Assembly: GCF_002157225.2 (NCBI RefSeq)
Contig: NZ_CP020038.1
Coordinates: forward strand, 5,114,501 to 5,178,500
Reading direction: 5' to 3'
From: Agarilytica rhodophyticola
Lineage (GTDB): Bacteria; Pseudomonadota; Gammaproteobacteria; Pseudomonadales; Cellvibrionaceae
DNA length: 64,000 nucleotides
Shown here: positions 33,724 to 44,304 of the stretch, one piece after another
How the letters are laid out: every line of letters begins with the position of its first letter
Position numbering within the stretch: position 1 is the stretch's first letter
The notes under the pieces: generated by a model
Databases searched by the model: none
Seen by the model: the letters and a program-made list of their open reading frames with translations, nothing else
Told to the model about the DNA's origin: nothing
Position numbers and translations under genes: made by a program

Positions 33724-36684
33724 ATGCTCAAGTACCGCCTTAGCAGTTTAATGCTTGCATCGATTCTAGGTCTCACCGCATGCGGTGGTGACGATGATCA
33801 AACAAGTAATACAAACGCCCCTATCAACCGAACTTTTGCAGTTTTCAGTCCAGCAACCAGTGAATTACCAATTCCAAATGACTTGTTGTTTGCCGCACAG
33901 TCACCGGCCGATGGCACCATGAGCGCTGGCGTTGATCCCGCGAATCCAGTGGTTACTGGTATTGATTCTTTAGACGGCAACTCAGTGATATCGCCTTTTG
34001 ACATTCGATTTTCGTCTTCTCTTAATACAGCGCAAAACCTAAATGCCGCTAACTTTGTTGCCGCAGATGGCGCAGTGATACCCAATCCAAATCAGAATGT
34101 ATTTCTGCTACCTTTAACCTATCCAAGTGGCGATGGCCTCAGCCAGGCATCGATTAATGGTAGTAGTGTAGAAGTTCCCACTTTCGCAGAAGCGGTAACA
34201 TATCAAACTGCGGCAGCGACCTCTGATGCTGCGACACTAGGGGCATTGGCAATGCCCACTGCGCGTGCAGAACTTATTAGCCAAGATGGTGGTAACAATA
34301 ATACTCTGCGTATTACGCCTCTTAAGCCTTTAATGCCAAAAACCAAATATCTTGTTGTTGTAACAGATGTAGAAGATCTCAATGGCAATCCTGTAACAGC
34401 ATCTTCCTCATATGAATTATTGCGTGACCCAAGTAACGACCTTTCCATATTTGGTGCTGAAAGTGCAGCCTCTCTCACCGGTGTTAGAAATGCAATCCTG
34501 GGTTGGGAAAGATTGGCCGCTGGCTATTTTGGCTTTATGCAAACCGTATTTACTGCCGCTGGTGTTACTACGGCAAATGTGCCAAGCGCTGACGACATTA
34601 TCTTCAGCATTACCTTTACCACAGGCGGCACAACCGATGTACTACAAAGCGTTGCAGCACCAGAGTACTTCTTTGAACAATCATTGAGAACAGGTGTCAA
34701 GAAAGATGCAATCATCAAGCTTGTAGATGGTACTTATACTCTATCAGGCATGCCTTCCACAGCGTCACCCACTCCTGTGGATACGGCAATTAATGGTACA
34801 TTAAATACCCTATTAACAGCGCAAATGTTGCCAGGCGGACAGCCAAACCCCTTATTCAATGCAACTATCGCCGGCGCAATAGCTAGCGGCGCCGATTACG
34901 CCACCATTGCCCAGGACGCTACCGCTGCACATATTATGCAGCAGGCAGCAGCACAAGCGGCCATTGCCGTAAATGATGGCAGTGTTCCAGCGGTGGATAA
35001 CGTATCTATTGCAAACGAAGCGCAAGGCACTGTGCAGGCCATTGTCGCAGGTATTTCATCGCAAGTTGGAAGCCCACTCGAAACTAGTGATGTCTTTCCT
35101 TTACCCGCACCAAGAGTAAGTAATTTCTTCCGCATGGATAGCGCAGATGACATCAACCCTGCACTTGCAGCTCCTGCCGTTATTTATCAAGGTGAAATCA
35201 CCCTGCCCTACTATTTAGGCAGACCAGAAGATTCTGACCTTAGTCCTATTGTCACTGACTCCTGGGTAGCAAATGCTACTATCGGTGCAGCAATTGATTC
35301 TACCGGCGCAACCCCGCCATCAAGCCAAATTACCTACCGCTATCCATTCCCAACAAAACAGTCTGACGTCACTGTACCTGTTGTTGTTACCACACCAAAT
35401 GAAGCAACACTTAATAGCCTTGGTGTAATGAAACCAGCTGAAGGTTGGCCAGTAGTTATATTCGTTCACGGTATCACAACAGATAGAAGTGCTTCGTTAC
35501 CAATAGCTAACGCCTTATCCTTTGCATGTATCGCGCGTGATGCAGCAGGTATGCCGACAGGCCCAATTCCTGGCGTCCCCTGCTTTGCCACGATCGCTAT
35601 AGACCAGCCTTTACACGGTATTGCTCCAGCAGGCAGTACTGTGCCTGGCTTGATGAGCGTGACTGATCCAGATGCAATGATTACAGCGAATGTCGGCGAT
35701 AATATGCCTTCTGCCATGCTTACTGAACGCCACTTCGATGTCACAGCAGGCGCTGATGGACGGACACCCACGGCAATGGATTATACGGCTGACACCGGTA
35801 GCTCAGGCAGTTTATTCATCAACCTAACGAACTTTGTCAATGGACGCGATAACCTGCGTCAGATGTCGATTGACTTGTTAAACCTAAACGCATCGCTAGG
35901 CAGTATGGATTTAAACGATGATGGCACCGCCGACGATTTTGATACAGCAAACGTTTATTTTGTCGGCCATTCATTAGGTGGCATCAATGGCCTACCCTTT
36001 GTTGCCATTAACAATAGCGCCGCAGTACAGAACAGTGCCTTTATCAGTTCTAAGCCAATGGTAAAAGCAGCAGCAGCATTAGTATCAGGTGGTGGTACAA
36101 CGCGCCTGCTAGCCAACTCTCAAAACTTTGCCCCTACTATCTTACAAGGCTTAGCTGCGGCAAATGAGTCTCTCGTGCAAGGTATGAGTGGCTTAGAGTC
36201 TTACTTCAACGTATTCCAGGGACTTTTAGATTCTGCCGATGTTATTAATTTTGCCAGTAGCCTATCTGATACTAATGCATCTACAGGTATCTTACTTACT
36301 GAAGTTATTGGTGACCGCACTATCCCAAATGCTGCCGACGAATCTCTAGGCACTGGCCCTCTTAATACTACTGTTGCTGATACAGGGTTTGTGATTAATG
36401 GCTTCCCAGCTCCCTTATCCGGAACAGAACCTCTTATCGCACAATTCGGTGCAATTCGTAGCGATTCTATTCCCGCTGCAGCCGATAGCGATGGTGATCC
36501 CGAAGTGCTAGTTTCACGGTTTACTGCAGGCTCTCACGGCACACCCGTGTCGGCAGATGATCCAGCGGCATTTGTTGAAATGGTTTCGCAGATCGTAGCC
36601 TTCTTCGCTCGCGATGGTATTGTGACAGATACGATAGTCACTAATCCTGATGTTATTGAGGATATGGATGAAGATGAAGGTTAG
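33724..36684 (+). CDS. VolA/Pla-1-cef-like surface lipase lipoprotein
   Basis: A 986-residue lipoprotein: signal MLKYRLSSLMLASILGLTAC with lipobox LTAC, then a GGDDD stretch. The N-terminal part (NRTFAVFSPATSELPIPNDL and on) matches the bacterial virulence-factor lipase N-terminal domain; the rest is an alpha/beta hydrolase. The triad is readable: Ser750 in VGHSLGGING, Asp864 in EVIGDRTIP and His938 in GSHGTPV, with oxyanion HGITTDRS. Vibrio VolA of this family is a surface lysophospholipase that frees fatty acids. GAGGGA seven bases before ATG 33724 decides the start. The acidic tail ends EDMDEDEG. Confidence 0.9.
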   Translation: MLKYRLSSLMLASILGLTACGGDDDQTSNTNAPINRTFAVFSPATSELPIPNDLLFAAQSPADGTMSAGVDPANPVVTGIDSLDGNSVISPFDIRFSSSLNTAQNLNAANFVAADGAVIPNPNQNVFLLPLTYPSGDGLSQASINGSSVEVPTFAEAVTYQTAAATSDAATLGALAMPTARAELISQDGGNNNTLRITPLKPLMPKTKYLVVVTDVEDLNGNPVTASSSYELLRDPSNDLSIFGAESAASLTGVRNAILGWERLAAGYFGFMQTVFTAAGVTTANVPSADDIIFSITFTTGGTTDVLQSVAAPEYFFEQSLRTGVKKDAIIKLVDGTYTLSGMPSTASPTPVDTAINGTLNTLLTAQMLPGGQPNPLFNATIAGAIASGADYATIAQDATAAHIMQQAAAQAAIAVNDGSVPAVDNVSIANEAQGTVQAIVAGISSQVGSPLETSDVFPLPAPRVSNFFRMDSADDINPALAAPAVIYQGEITLPYYLGRPEDSDLSPIVTDSWVANATIGAAIDSTGATPPSSQITYRYPFPTKQSDVTVPVVVTTPNEATLNSLGVMKPAEGWPVVIFVHGITTDRSASLPIANALSFACIARDAAGMPTGPIPGVPCFATIAIDQPLHGIAPAGSTVPGLMSVTDPDAMITANVGDNMPSAMLTERHFDVTAGADGRTPTAMDYTADTGSSGSLFINLTNFVNGRDNLRQMSIDLLNLNASLGSMDLNDDGTADDFDTANVYFVGHSLGGINGLPFVAINNSAAVQNSAFISSKPMVKAAAALVSGGGTTRLLANSQNFAPTILQGLAAANESLVQGMSGLESYFNVFQGLLDSADVINFASSLSDTNASTGILLTEVIGDRTIPNAADESLGTGPLNTTVADTGFVINGFPAPLSGTEPLIAQFGAIRSDSIPAAADSDGDPEVLVSRFTAGSHGTPVSADDPAAFVEMVSQIVAFFARDGIVTDTIVTNPDVIEDMDEDEG

Positions 36685-36710
36685 TCAAAAACAATAACTC
36701 TTCTAAAGAT

Positions 36711-36740
36711 AAAAAAGCCCTGTAATTACAGGGCTTTTTT
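36711..36740. terminator. Strong bidirectional terminator between the lipase gene and glgA
   Basis: AAAAAAGCCCTGTAA and TTACAGGGCTTTTTT form a long perfect inverted repeat with A and T runs on both sides, ending both convergent transcripts. Confidence 0.92.
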
Positions 36741-36766
36741 TTGCATATTACAGTTGCTCGTATAAA

Positions 36767-38323
36767 TTAGATTAATTTATTCAAGTAATCTTTTGCCGAT
36801 TTTTTCCACGTGAAACGCGCCTCTTTTGCTGCTTTAGATATTCGCAGCCACTTATCCTGATTACTTTTGTATAAAGCTAATGTTTGTTTAAAGAGATCTA
36901 CTAATGCTTGAGCTTGTTCTTGAATATTATCGCCAGAAAAAACAAAGCCATTTTTATCGTGAGATACAGTATCTTTTAAACCACCCACAGCATTTACGAT
37001 GCACGGCTGCCCCGAGCGCATAGCGAGCATTTGACTAATACCACAAGGTTCAAAAGAGCTAGGCATTAGGAATAAATCACCAAAATTATAGAGCGCTTTA
37101 GAGACTTCATCAGAATAACCATTTAAGAAAATAAAGTTTTGGTTTTCAGCGCTGGCTTGACAAAGAAAGGCTTCTAAATGGGGATTGCCACTGCCCAACA
37201 TAATTAATGTTCCAGTGTTTGCCAATTCATCTAGCACGCCTTGTAATGCCGTTTTCCCACAAGCTAGAGGTGTGTTTAGAATCCTCACCTTTTGCTCTGT
37301 TAAGCGACCAATTGAGGTTATGGTTATGCCGATATTTTTTTTCTTACCCCAGCTGGTAATATCTGAATCCGCCAGCCAATGCGCAGTAGCCAAAGTTTGA
37401 TCTTTGGCAGCCCAACGTCTTATCGATAGCTGAATTAATTTGGTAATTTTTCCTTGGCTTAGAGGCGTAGCGTCAAACTTTTCTGGATATTCGCAACCGT
37501 TGAGAATGCCAAAAACTTCAGCTCGGTCGTCACGCATTTTTAAATCGTTTTCTAAACCGTCACCACCATATAGTCCAGCATCGTAGTCGCTGCTTTGTAA
37601 AATTTCTTTGGCATAAGTAGGTGATACCGTTTGCACGCGATCACAGAGCAAAATTCCCGCTCGCATAGGATTTACGCAATCGCTATAACGGGGATCAATG
37701 ATTTTATCAATACTATAATGTAGATCTGGAAACCAGTGTTTAAAAGATGACTCATCACCATCGAAGGGACGCACACCTTGCATAGCAAGATTATGAATAG
37801 TGTAAATAGTTTTAATATCACGTAGAGAAGTGTGTTCCTCTGCAAACTTAATTAATATAAGTAAAAAAGCAGTGTGCCAATCATGACAATGTAAAACGTT
37901 AGGTTTAGGGATAAGATTATCAGTAATTGCTTGAGCAACGCATGAGCAGAAAAAGGCGAATTTGATTGCATCGGAAGCAAACGGGCGATGATCTTCATCA
38001 TCATTATAAATACATTCCCCTTTGCGAGAAAATTCTGAATGGTGAATAATGTAGTGATCCGCGTTATCAGCACCTTCTGATTTACGTAGAACATCCACAT
38101 AATAATGACGGGAAGAAAATTTTACATTAATTCCACCAATATTTTCTAAACCATCGAGCCGAGCAAGAAACCCATAAGAAGGAATCACAGTATCGACAAC
38201 AACTCCCTCTTGGATTAAGGCTTTCGGCAAATCTCGTATTACATCACCGACACCACCAATTTTTGCTCCTGGCAGCGCATCGTTTTCTGCCGCTGCCATT
38301 AGTATGCGTTGCTTTTGCTTCAT
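36767..38323 (-). CDS. glgA: Glycogen synthase (ADP-glucose type)
   Basis: A 518-residue GT5 glycosyltransferase. The ADP-glucose-binding loop is GAKIGGVGDVIRDLPKAL near residue 19 (a KxGG motif), and the C-terminal nucleotide site is SSFEPCGISQMLAMRSGQPC near residue 430. It adds glucose from ADP-glucose to the non-reducing end of alpha-1,4-glucan in the cytoplasm. GAGG six bases before ATG 38323 supports the start. Last gene of the glycogen operon, 32 bases after glgC, which supplies its substrate. Confidence 0.96.
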   Translation of the reverse strand: MKQKQRILMAAAENDALPGAKIGGVGDVIRDLPKALIQEGVVVDTVIPSYGFLARLDGLENIGGINVKFSSRHYYVDVLRKSEGADNADHYIIHHSEFSRKGECIYNDDEDHRPFASDAIKFAFFCSCVAQAITDNLIPKPNVLHCHDWHTAFLLILIKFAEEHTSLRDIKTIYTIHNLAMQGVRPFDGDESSFKHWFPDLHYSIDKIIDPRYSDCVNPMRAGILLCDRVQTVSPTYAKEILQSSDYDAGLYGGDGLENDLKMRDDRAEVFGILNGCEYPEKFDATPLSQGKITKLIQLSIRRWAAKDQTLATAHWLADSDITSWGKKKNIGITITSIGRLTEQKVRILNTPLACGKTALQGVLDELANTGTLIMLGSGNPHLEAFLCQASAENQNFIFLNGYSDEVSKALYNFGDLFLMPSSFEPCGISQMLAMRSGQPCIVNAVGGLKDTVSHDKNGFVFSGDNIQEQAQALVDLFKQTLALYKSNQDKWLRISKAAKEARFTWKKSAKDYLNKLI

Positions 38324-38355
38324 TTAAAACCTCGGGCAGACATGCCCTTAAATTA

Positions 38356-39618
38356 TCAACCACTAATTTTTTGTAACATTTCCCTAGTGACAAGAACGAC
38401 GCCTTTTTTCGTTACTCTAAAGCCTCGTTCACGATCGTGGTCGTGATCATAACCAATCACCATACCATCAGGAATTTCACATTCACTATCGACGATAACA
38501 CGTTTAAGCTTCACATTTCGATGAATTTCCACCTCAGGCAAAATCACCGATTCATCCATATCAGAAAACGAATGCACTCTTACATTAGAAAATAACAATG
38601 AGTTTTTAACTCGCCCTCCCGATACTATACAACCACCTGAGACAATCGAATCTACGGCATAACCACGGCGGCCATCATCATCAAAGACAAACTTGGCTGG
38701 AGGCAATTGTTTTTGGTATGTCCAAATTGGCCATTCATCTTGATATAGGTTTAATGCCGGATCAGGAGAAACTAACTCCATATTAGCTTCCCAAAAAGAA
38801 TCCAGTGTTCCTACATCTCGCCAATAAGATGCTTGGTTAGTATCATGATCGCGAAAACGATAAGCAAAGACATTGTGAGTATTAATAATTTCAGGAATTA
38901 TATTTTTGCCAAAGTCGTGCTCGGATTCGGGATCCTGTGCGTCTTTTTGTAAGATATCCAATAAAAAGTCGGTATTAAAAATATAGTTCCCCATCGAAGC
39001 AAGAGTATGCCCCGGCATATCGGCAAGTTCTGTAGGACTTTTTGGTTTCTCATCAAACTTTTTAATACGATTATTGTCATCAACTGTCATCACACCAAAT
39101 GCACCAGCAGCTTCTTCAACAGGCACCTCAATACAAGAAACCGTAAGATCTGCTCCACTTTCAACATGAGAAGCCAACATTGACCCATAGTCCATTTTAT
39201 AAATATGGTCACCAGACAGTACCAGCACATACTTAGGTTTTTGCTCGGCAATAATATCAATATTTTGAAACAACGCGTCTGCCGTGCCCTGATACCAATT
39301 AGGTGAAAAACGTTGCGACGCTGGCAAAATTTCAACATATTCCCCTAACTCACTTTTAAAGTGACTCCAGCCGTGCATAACATGCCGAATAAGCGAGTGC
39401 GCCTTATACTGCGTTAAAATACCCACCCGGCGAATACCAGAATTAACACAGTTAGATAAAGGGAAGTCAATAATTCTAAATTTCCCTCCAAAATGCAGCG
39501 CTGGTTTTGCACGCCAGTCTGTGAGTTCATGAAGTCGACTTCCACGACCACCGGCAAGAACTAAGGCAACAGTGTCACGGGTTAACCTACTGACAAAGCG
39601 AGAATTAGGGTCAAGCAT
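38356..39618 (-). CDS. glgC: Glucose-1-phosphate adenylyltransferase
   Basis: A 420-residue ADP-glucose pyrophosphorylase. The nucleotide-binding start is [20 protein letters not shown], the pyrophosphorylase signature [19 protein letters not shown], and the catalytic Asp lies in [15 protein letters not shown]-terminal left-handed beta-helix follows ([13 protein letters not shown]-like repeats). It makes ADP-glucose, the committed and usually allosteric step of glycogen synthesis; [10 protein letters not shown] and the N-terminal arginines are the known effector region. AGGAG before ATG 39618 supports the start. It lies between glgP and glgA in the operon. Confidence 0.96.
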   Translation of the reverse strand: MLDPNSRFVSRLTRDTVALVLAGGRGSRLHELTDWRAKPALHFGGKFRIIDFPLSNCVNSGIRRVGILTQYKAHSLIRHVMHGWSHFKSELGEYVEILPASQRFSPNWYQGTADALFQNIDIIAEQKPKYVLVLSGDHIYKMDYGSMLASHVESGADLTVSCIEVPVEEAAGAFGVMTVDDNNRIKKFDEKPKSPTELADMPGHTLASMGNYIFNTDFLLDILQKDAQDPESEHDFGKNIIPEIINTHNVFAYRFRDHDTNQASYWRDVGTLDSFWEANMELVSPDPALNLYQDEWPIWTYQKQLPPAKFVFDDDGRRGYAVDSIVSGGCIVSGGRVKNSLLFSNVRVHSFSDMDESVILPEVEIHRNVKLKRVIVDSECEIPDGMVIGYDHDHDRERGFRVTKKGVVLVTREMLQKISG

Positions 39619-39704
39619 GAGGCTTCTCCTGAATATATGGTGTGAGTTACCACTTTGTAAAAGATATTAATGAACGCATTCTGATATATGTTTTTATTAA
39701 TTTA

Positions 39705-42146
39705 TTATATTGACCAAATTTGATTAGCATACTCTCTAATAGTTCTATCGCTAGAGAAATGGCCGCTAGATGCAGTATTGAGAATACTCGATCGCGTCCA
39801 ACGATTGGTATCTGCATAAGCTTGTGCCGCCAATTCTTGTGTATCGATATAACTGCGGAAATCTGCTGCCACCATCCAAGGGTCGTTCGGATTGCGAATA
39901 CTTCTAATAATAGGCTCAAACACTCCTGGTTCAAACATACTAAAATGTCCACACTCGATAAGATTAATAACTCGACGAAGATCTTCATCCACAGCAATTA
40001 AATCATTTGGATTGTTATAAGCTCGATACTGAGCAATCTCACCAACCTTTAAGCCAAATAAAAAGAAATTATCTTCTCCTACTGCATCCAGTATTTCGAT
40101 ATTAGCACCGTCATAAGTACCAATGGTGATAGCACCATTCATCATAAATTTCATGTTGCCTGTACCAGAAGCTTCTTTTCCTGCAGTAGAGATTTGCTCC
40201 GACAAATCAGTTGCTGGACATATCACTTCCATAGATGTAACACGATAATTCGGGAAAAATACAACTTTTAATTTAGAGGCGACTTTAGGGTCAGAATTAA
40301 CTACCTTAGCTACATTATTTGTTAGTTTGATAATAAGTTTAGCGAAAGCATAACCCGGCGCGGCCTTACCTCCTATAAGAACGCAACGAGGAAGAATTTC
40401 TTCTCCACGAATAACTCTGTCATACAGGTGTATAATATGCAGCACATTCAATAACTGTCTTTTATATTCGTGAATGCGTTTTACTTGCACATCAAACATG
40501 AATTGGGGATCAAAATTAACACCACACTTTTGATTTACTAAGTTTGCCAACCGTACTTTATTATTATATTTTACTTGTCGCCATTTATCTTGAAAGGCGG
40601 TATCTCCAGCGTATTTTTTCAACTTGGCTAAATCATCTAAGTGGCATACCCACTTATCGCCTATAGCTGAATTCATTAGCTGACTCAATTCTTTATTACA
40701 ATGAGCCAACCAGCGCCGAGGCGTTACGCCATTGGTTTTATTATTGAATTTCTTTGGCCAAAGGTCATGAAAATCTTTAAACAAGCCAGTGGTTAATAAC
40801 TGTGAATGAAGCGCCGCAACACCATTAACAGAAAAGCTACCAATAATAGCAAGGTAAGCCATGCGTACGTGAGGCTCATCGCCTTCTTCAATAATGGACA
40901 TACGTCGTTGGCGATCGACATCACCTGGCCACTTCTGTGCGACTTCTTGTAAAAACCGACTATTAATTTCATAAATAATATCTAAAATACGTGGCAGAAG
41001 TTGGCCAATTAATCGAACGGACCATTTTTCTAAGGCTTCAGGCAATAATGTATGATTAGTATACGCCATGGTTTGGCAAGTAATCGCCCAGGCCTCGTCC
41101 CACTGTTGGTTATAATCGTCTACCAACAAACGCATTAACTCAGCAACAGCTAGCGTCGGATGAGTATCATTAAGCTGAAAACAATGGCTTTCAGCAAAAG
41201 TAGAAAAATCCTTTTTGTTTTCCTTAGTCCAAGTGTCCAGCACGTCTTGTAAACTTGCTGAGGCTAAAAAGTATTGCTGTCTTAAACGTAGCTCTTTACC
41301 ACTCTCACTTGAATCATTGGGATACAAGACCATGGTAATCTGTTCTGCAGTATTTTTTTGAGCAACCGCGTCGGAATAATCACCAGCATTGAAATCAGCC
41401 AAATTGAACTCATCAGTAGCTGCGGCTTTCCACAGACGAAGTGTATTGATTTTATCATTGCGATAGCCGGGAATAGGCATATCATAAGGTACAGCAAGCA
41501 CATCTTGAGTATTGCACCAGCGTGCGCACTGCTCGCCTTGTTCATTAGTGTAAAACTCAGAATGACCATAAAACTTAACATGCTTAGTATCTTTCGGTCT
41601 TTCAATTTCCCATGGACTGCCATCACGCAACCAATGATCAGGTTGTTCTATCTGGTAGCCTTCATCGAAGCTTTGATGAAACATACCGTATTCATAGCGG
41701 ATACCATAGCCGGTCACAGGTAAATTTAAAGACGCACAACTATCCATAAAACAAGCCGCTAAACGTCCAAGGCCGCCATTACCTAAGCCTGCGTCTTTTT
41801 CTTCACTCTCAATATCTTCATAGGCACAACCAAAATCTTTTAATGCTGTGCGAACCGCTTCGTCAAGATCTAAATTTAATACTGTATTAGTGAGACTGCG
41901 ACCAAGTAAAAATTCTAAGGAAAGATAGAACACTTTCTTTTTAGCATTATTTTTCTCGTCTTCGATGGAAAGGCGCCAACGCTCCATCACTCTGTCGCGA
42001 ACAGTCAAGGCTAAAGCGTTTAGCATTTCACCATCAGTCTCGTCTGTATCAAAGTGCCCCAATGTAAAATTAAAGTGGCGATGTAAATCACTCGTCACCT
42101 GTTTTAAATTGTTACCTAGAACTAATTTCTTTTCAGTAGAACTCAT
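39705..42146 (-). CDS. glgP: Glycogen phosphorylase
   Basis: An 813-residue GT35 phosphorylase of full length. The N-terminal half has LGNGGLGRLAACFMDSCASL and the active-site tract GYGIRYEYGMF. The pyridoxal-phosphate lysine lies in EASGTGNMKFMMNGA near residue 660, followed by IGTYDGANIEI. It releases glucose-1-phosphate from glycogen or maltodextrin ends. It sits between glgX and glgC, so storage and mobilisation genes share one transcript. An 86-base gap to glgC is the second largest in the operon and could hold an internal site. Confidence 0.97.
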   Translation of the reverse strand: MSSTEKKLVLGNNLKQVTSDLHRHFNFTLGHFDTDETDGEMLNALALTVRDRVMERWRLSIEDEKNNAKKKVFYLSLEFLLGRSLTNTVLNLDLDEAVRTALKDFGCAYEDIESEEKDAGLGNGGLGRLAACFMDSCASLNLPVTGYGIRYEYGMFHQSFDEGYQIEQPDHWLRDGSPWEIERPKDTKHVKFYGHSEFYTNEQGEQCARWCNTQDVLAVPYDMPIPGYRNDKINTLRLWKAAATDEFNLADFNAGDYSDAVAQKNTAEQITMVLYPNDSSESGKELRLRQQYFLASASLQDVLDTWTKENKKDFSTFAESHCFQLNDTHPTLAVAELMRLLVDDYNQQWDEAWAITCQTMAYTNHTLLPEALEKWSVRLIGQLLPRILDIIYEINSRFLQEVAQKWPGDVDRQRRMSIIEEGDEPHVRMAYLAIIGSFSVNGVAALHSQLLTTGLFKDFHDLWPKKFNNKTNGVTPRRWLAHCNKELSQLMNSAIGDKWVCHLDDLAKLKKYAGDTAFQDKWRQVKYNNKVRLANLVNQKCGVNFDPQFMFDVQVKRIHEYKRQLLNVLHIIHLYDRVIRGEEILPRCVLIGGKAAPGYAFAKLIIKLTNNVAKVVNSDPKVASKLKVVFFPNYRVTSMEVICPATDLSEQISTAGKEASGTGNMKFMMNGAITIGTYDGANIEILDAVGEDNFFLFGLKVGEIAQYRAYNNPNDLIAVDEDLRRVINLIECGHFSMFEPGVFEPIIRSIRNPNDPWMVAADFRSYIDTQELAAQAYADTNRWTRSSILNTASSGHFSSDRTIREYANQIWSI

Positions 42147-42167
42147 ATTAAGCTAACCTACATACAG

Positions 42168-44300
42168 CTATTCAAAGTTGGCCGACAACACTTGCATTGA
42201 CTTGTGTTTCATGACAATCGCATTTTCTGTCAAGCTAATAGTATTTTTAGGCACACCATCTATCTCACAGGTATCGAGCAATGGTGTCCACTTCTTAACA
42301 TTCATATCTTGTGGTAAATAAAACTCTTCGGGCTCATTCCCCGCATTAAAAAGGAGTAACAGTATAGATTTTTCTACTGTGGAATTATTTGTAACGCTGC
42401 TATTTTCTAGCACCCAGGTAAGCGTATGTCGATCTGCCTCTTGCCACTGCTGCTCACTCATTTCACAGCCTTCAGGGTTGTACCAGTGAACTCGACTAAT
42501 ATTCTCATCTTCTAATTCTTTTGGTCGATGAATATAGGCTTTGGATGTAAATAATGGATATTGTTGGCGTAAAGAAATAACGTAACGAGTAAATAATTGT
42601 AAATAGCGATCATTGTCAGCGATATTTTTCCAGGCGATCCAATTTATATTATTATCCTGGCAATAAGCGTTATTGTTTCCTTGTTGAGTGCGTCCTAATT
42701 CATCGCCCGCTAACAACATTGGCGTGCCTTGTGAAAGAAATAATGTAGCAATAAAGTTTCTTTTCTGCCGATCCCTCAGTTCGATAATTTCGGCATTATT
42801 AGATTCCCCTTCCTCGCCATGGTTGTAACTAAAATTCGAATGATGACCATCATTATTGTTTTCATTATTCGCATAATTGTTACGTTCGTTATAGCTCACC
42901 AAATCATTCAGGGTAAAACCATCATGGCTAGAAATAAAATTAATCGTAGCCGAAGGTGCACGACCTGAGTGCTCGAACAAATCACTGGAGCCATGTATTC
43001 TACGTGCAAATTCTGGCAAAACTTCCGCATCACCTCGCCAAAAACATCTCACAATATCGCGGTAACGATCATTCCATTCTGACCAACCTGAAGGATAGTT
43101 ACCCACTTGATAACCTCCAGGCCCTATATCCCAGGGCTCTGCAATCATTTTACAGGAAGCCAGAATAGGGTCTTGTCTGATGGCATCAAAGAAGCCACTG
43201 CCAGGATCAAACCCTCCCGTTTCACGACCGAGCACGGTGGCCAAATCAAAGCGGAATCCATCCACACCTAGCTCTGCCCAGTAACGAAGGCTATCCATTA
43301 CCATCTGCAAGACCCGGGGATGTTTCGCATTAAGGGTATTACCACAGCCGGTATCATTAATATAAAAACGCGCATCGTGAGCCTCTAAACCATAGTAGGA
43401 GGCATTATCTATACCTCTAAAAGACAAGGTCGGGCCAAGTCGATTGCCTTCAGCAGTATGGTTATAAACTACATCAAGTATAACTTCCAATTCCACCGCA
43501 TGTGCTGCGTCAATGAATTGTTTAAATTCGATAATATCGTTATTTTTTAAATAAGCATGATGTACAGTAAAAAAGTTTAAACTGTTGTAGCCCCAATAAT
43601 TTGTTAACTTATTATCGATTAAGAATTTCTCATCAATGTAGACGTGTACAGGCAATAACTCTATGGCGGTCACACCTAACTGTTTTATATAGGAGAGAAC
43701 TTCAGGCTGGGCTAGACTACTAAAAAATCCTCGCTCAGACTCCGCCAGCGCCATATTAAGTTTACTGAACCCCTTAACATGCAGCTCATAAATGATGGTT
43801 TTATTCCAAGGAATATTAGGCTTCGGCGGCGACAGTGCATTTTTCACCAGTAAAGCATCGTTATCCACGACCACGCACTTCACCATCTCAGCGGCATTAT
43901 CACGTTCATCGATAATCAGGTCTTGATCCTCATTATCTTCATTCGCCGTATATCCCAGCATTGTGTTAGACCAGTGAAAAGTCCCAAATAATTGCTTGGC
44001 ATAGGGATCAATCAATAGCTTATGCGGATTGAAACGATGGCCATTCTGAGGCTCGTATGGACCATATACACGATAACCGTAAATTGCTCCGGCTGTTAAA
44101 CCTTCGACATAAACGTGCCAAACCTGATCTGTGCAAACGGCAAGATTAATCCTTTGAATTTCTCTGCAGCCTTCTGGATCAAACAAGCACAACTCTACTC
44201 GTTGTGCATTTGCTGAAAAAATTGCGAAGTTAACCCCTTGCTTATCTGCAGTAGCTCCGAGGGGATAAGGAAGACCTTCAGAAGCGTTATAGCAATTCAA
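42168..44300 (-). CDS. glgX: Glycogen debranching enzyme
   Basis: A 710-residue GH13 isoamylase-type enzyme with an N-terminal CBM48-like domain (YPLGATADKQGVNFAIFSAN). GH13 regions are DVVYNHTAEGN, DGFRFDLATVLG (nucleophile Asp), IAEPWDIG (acid Glu) and FISSHDGFTLND. It cuts alpha-1,6 branches of phosphorylase-limit dextrin. The start is a TTG at 44300, whose AAGGGA ribosome-binding site lies in the last codons of glgB. Only four bases separate the two genes, so translation is coupled. Confidence 0.96.
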   Translation of the reverse strand: MNCYNASEGLPYPLGATADKQGVNFAIFSANAQRVELCLFDPEGCREIQRINLAVCTDQVWHVYVEGLTAGAIYGYRVYGPYEPQNGHRFNPHKLLIDPYAKQLFGTFHWSNTMLGYTANEDNEDQDLIIDERDNAAEMVKCVVVDNDALLVKNALSPPKPNIPWNKTIIYELHVKGFSKLNMALAESERGFFSSLAQPEVLSYIKQLGVTAIELLPVHVYIDEKFLIDNKLTNYWGYNSLNFFTVHHAYLKNNDIIEFKQFIDAAHAVELEVILDVVYNHTAEGNRLGPTLSFRGIDNASYYGLEAHDARFYINDTGCGNTLNAKHPRVLQMVMDSLRYWAELGVDGFRFDLATVLGRETGGFDPGSGFFDAIRQDPILASCKMIAEPWDIGPGGYQVGNYPSGWSEWNDRYRDIVRCFWRGDAEVLPEFARRIHGSSDLFEHSGRAPSATINFISSHDGFTLNDLVSYNERNNYANNENNNDGHHSNFSYNHGEEGESNNAEIIELRDRQKRNFIATLFLSQGTPMLLAGDELGRTQQGNNNAYCQDNNINWIAWKNIADNDRYLQLFTRYVISLRQQYPLFTSKAYIHRPKELEDENISRVHWYNPEGCEMSEQQWQEADRHTLTWVLENSSVTNNSTVEKSILLLLFNAGNEPEEFYLPQDMNVKKWTPLLDTCEIDGVPKNTISLTENAIVMKHKSMQVLSANFE

Positions 44301-44304
44301 TGTT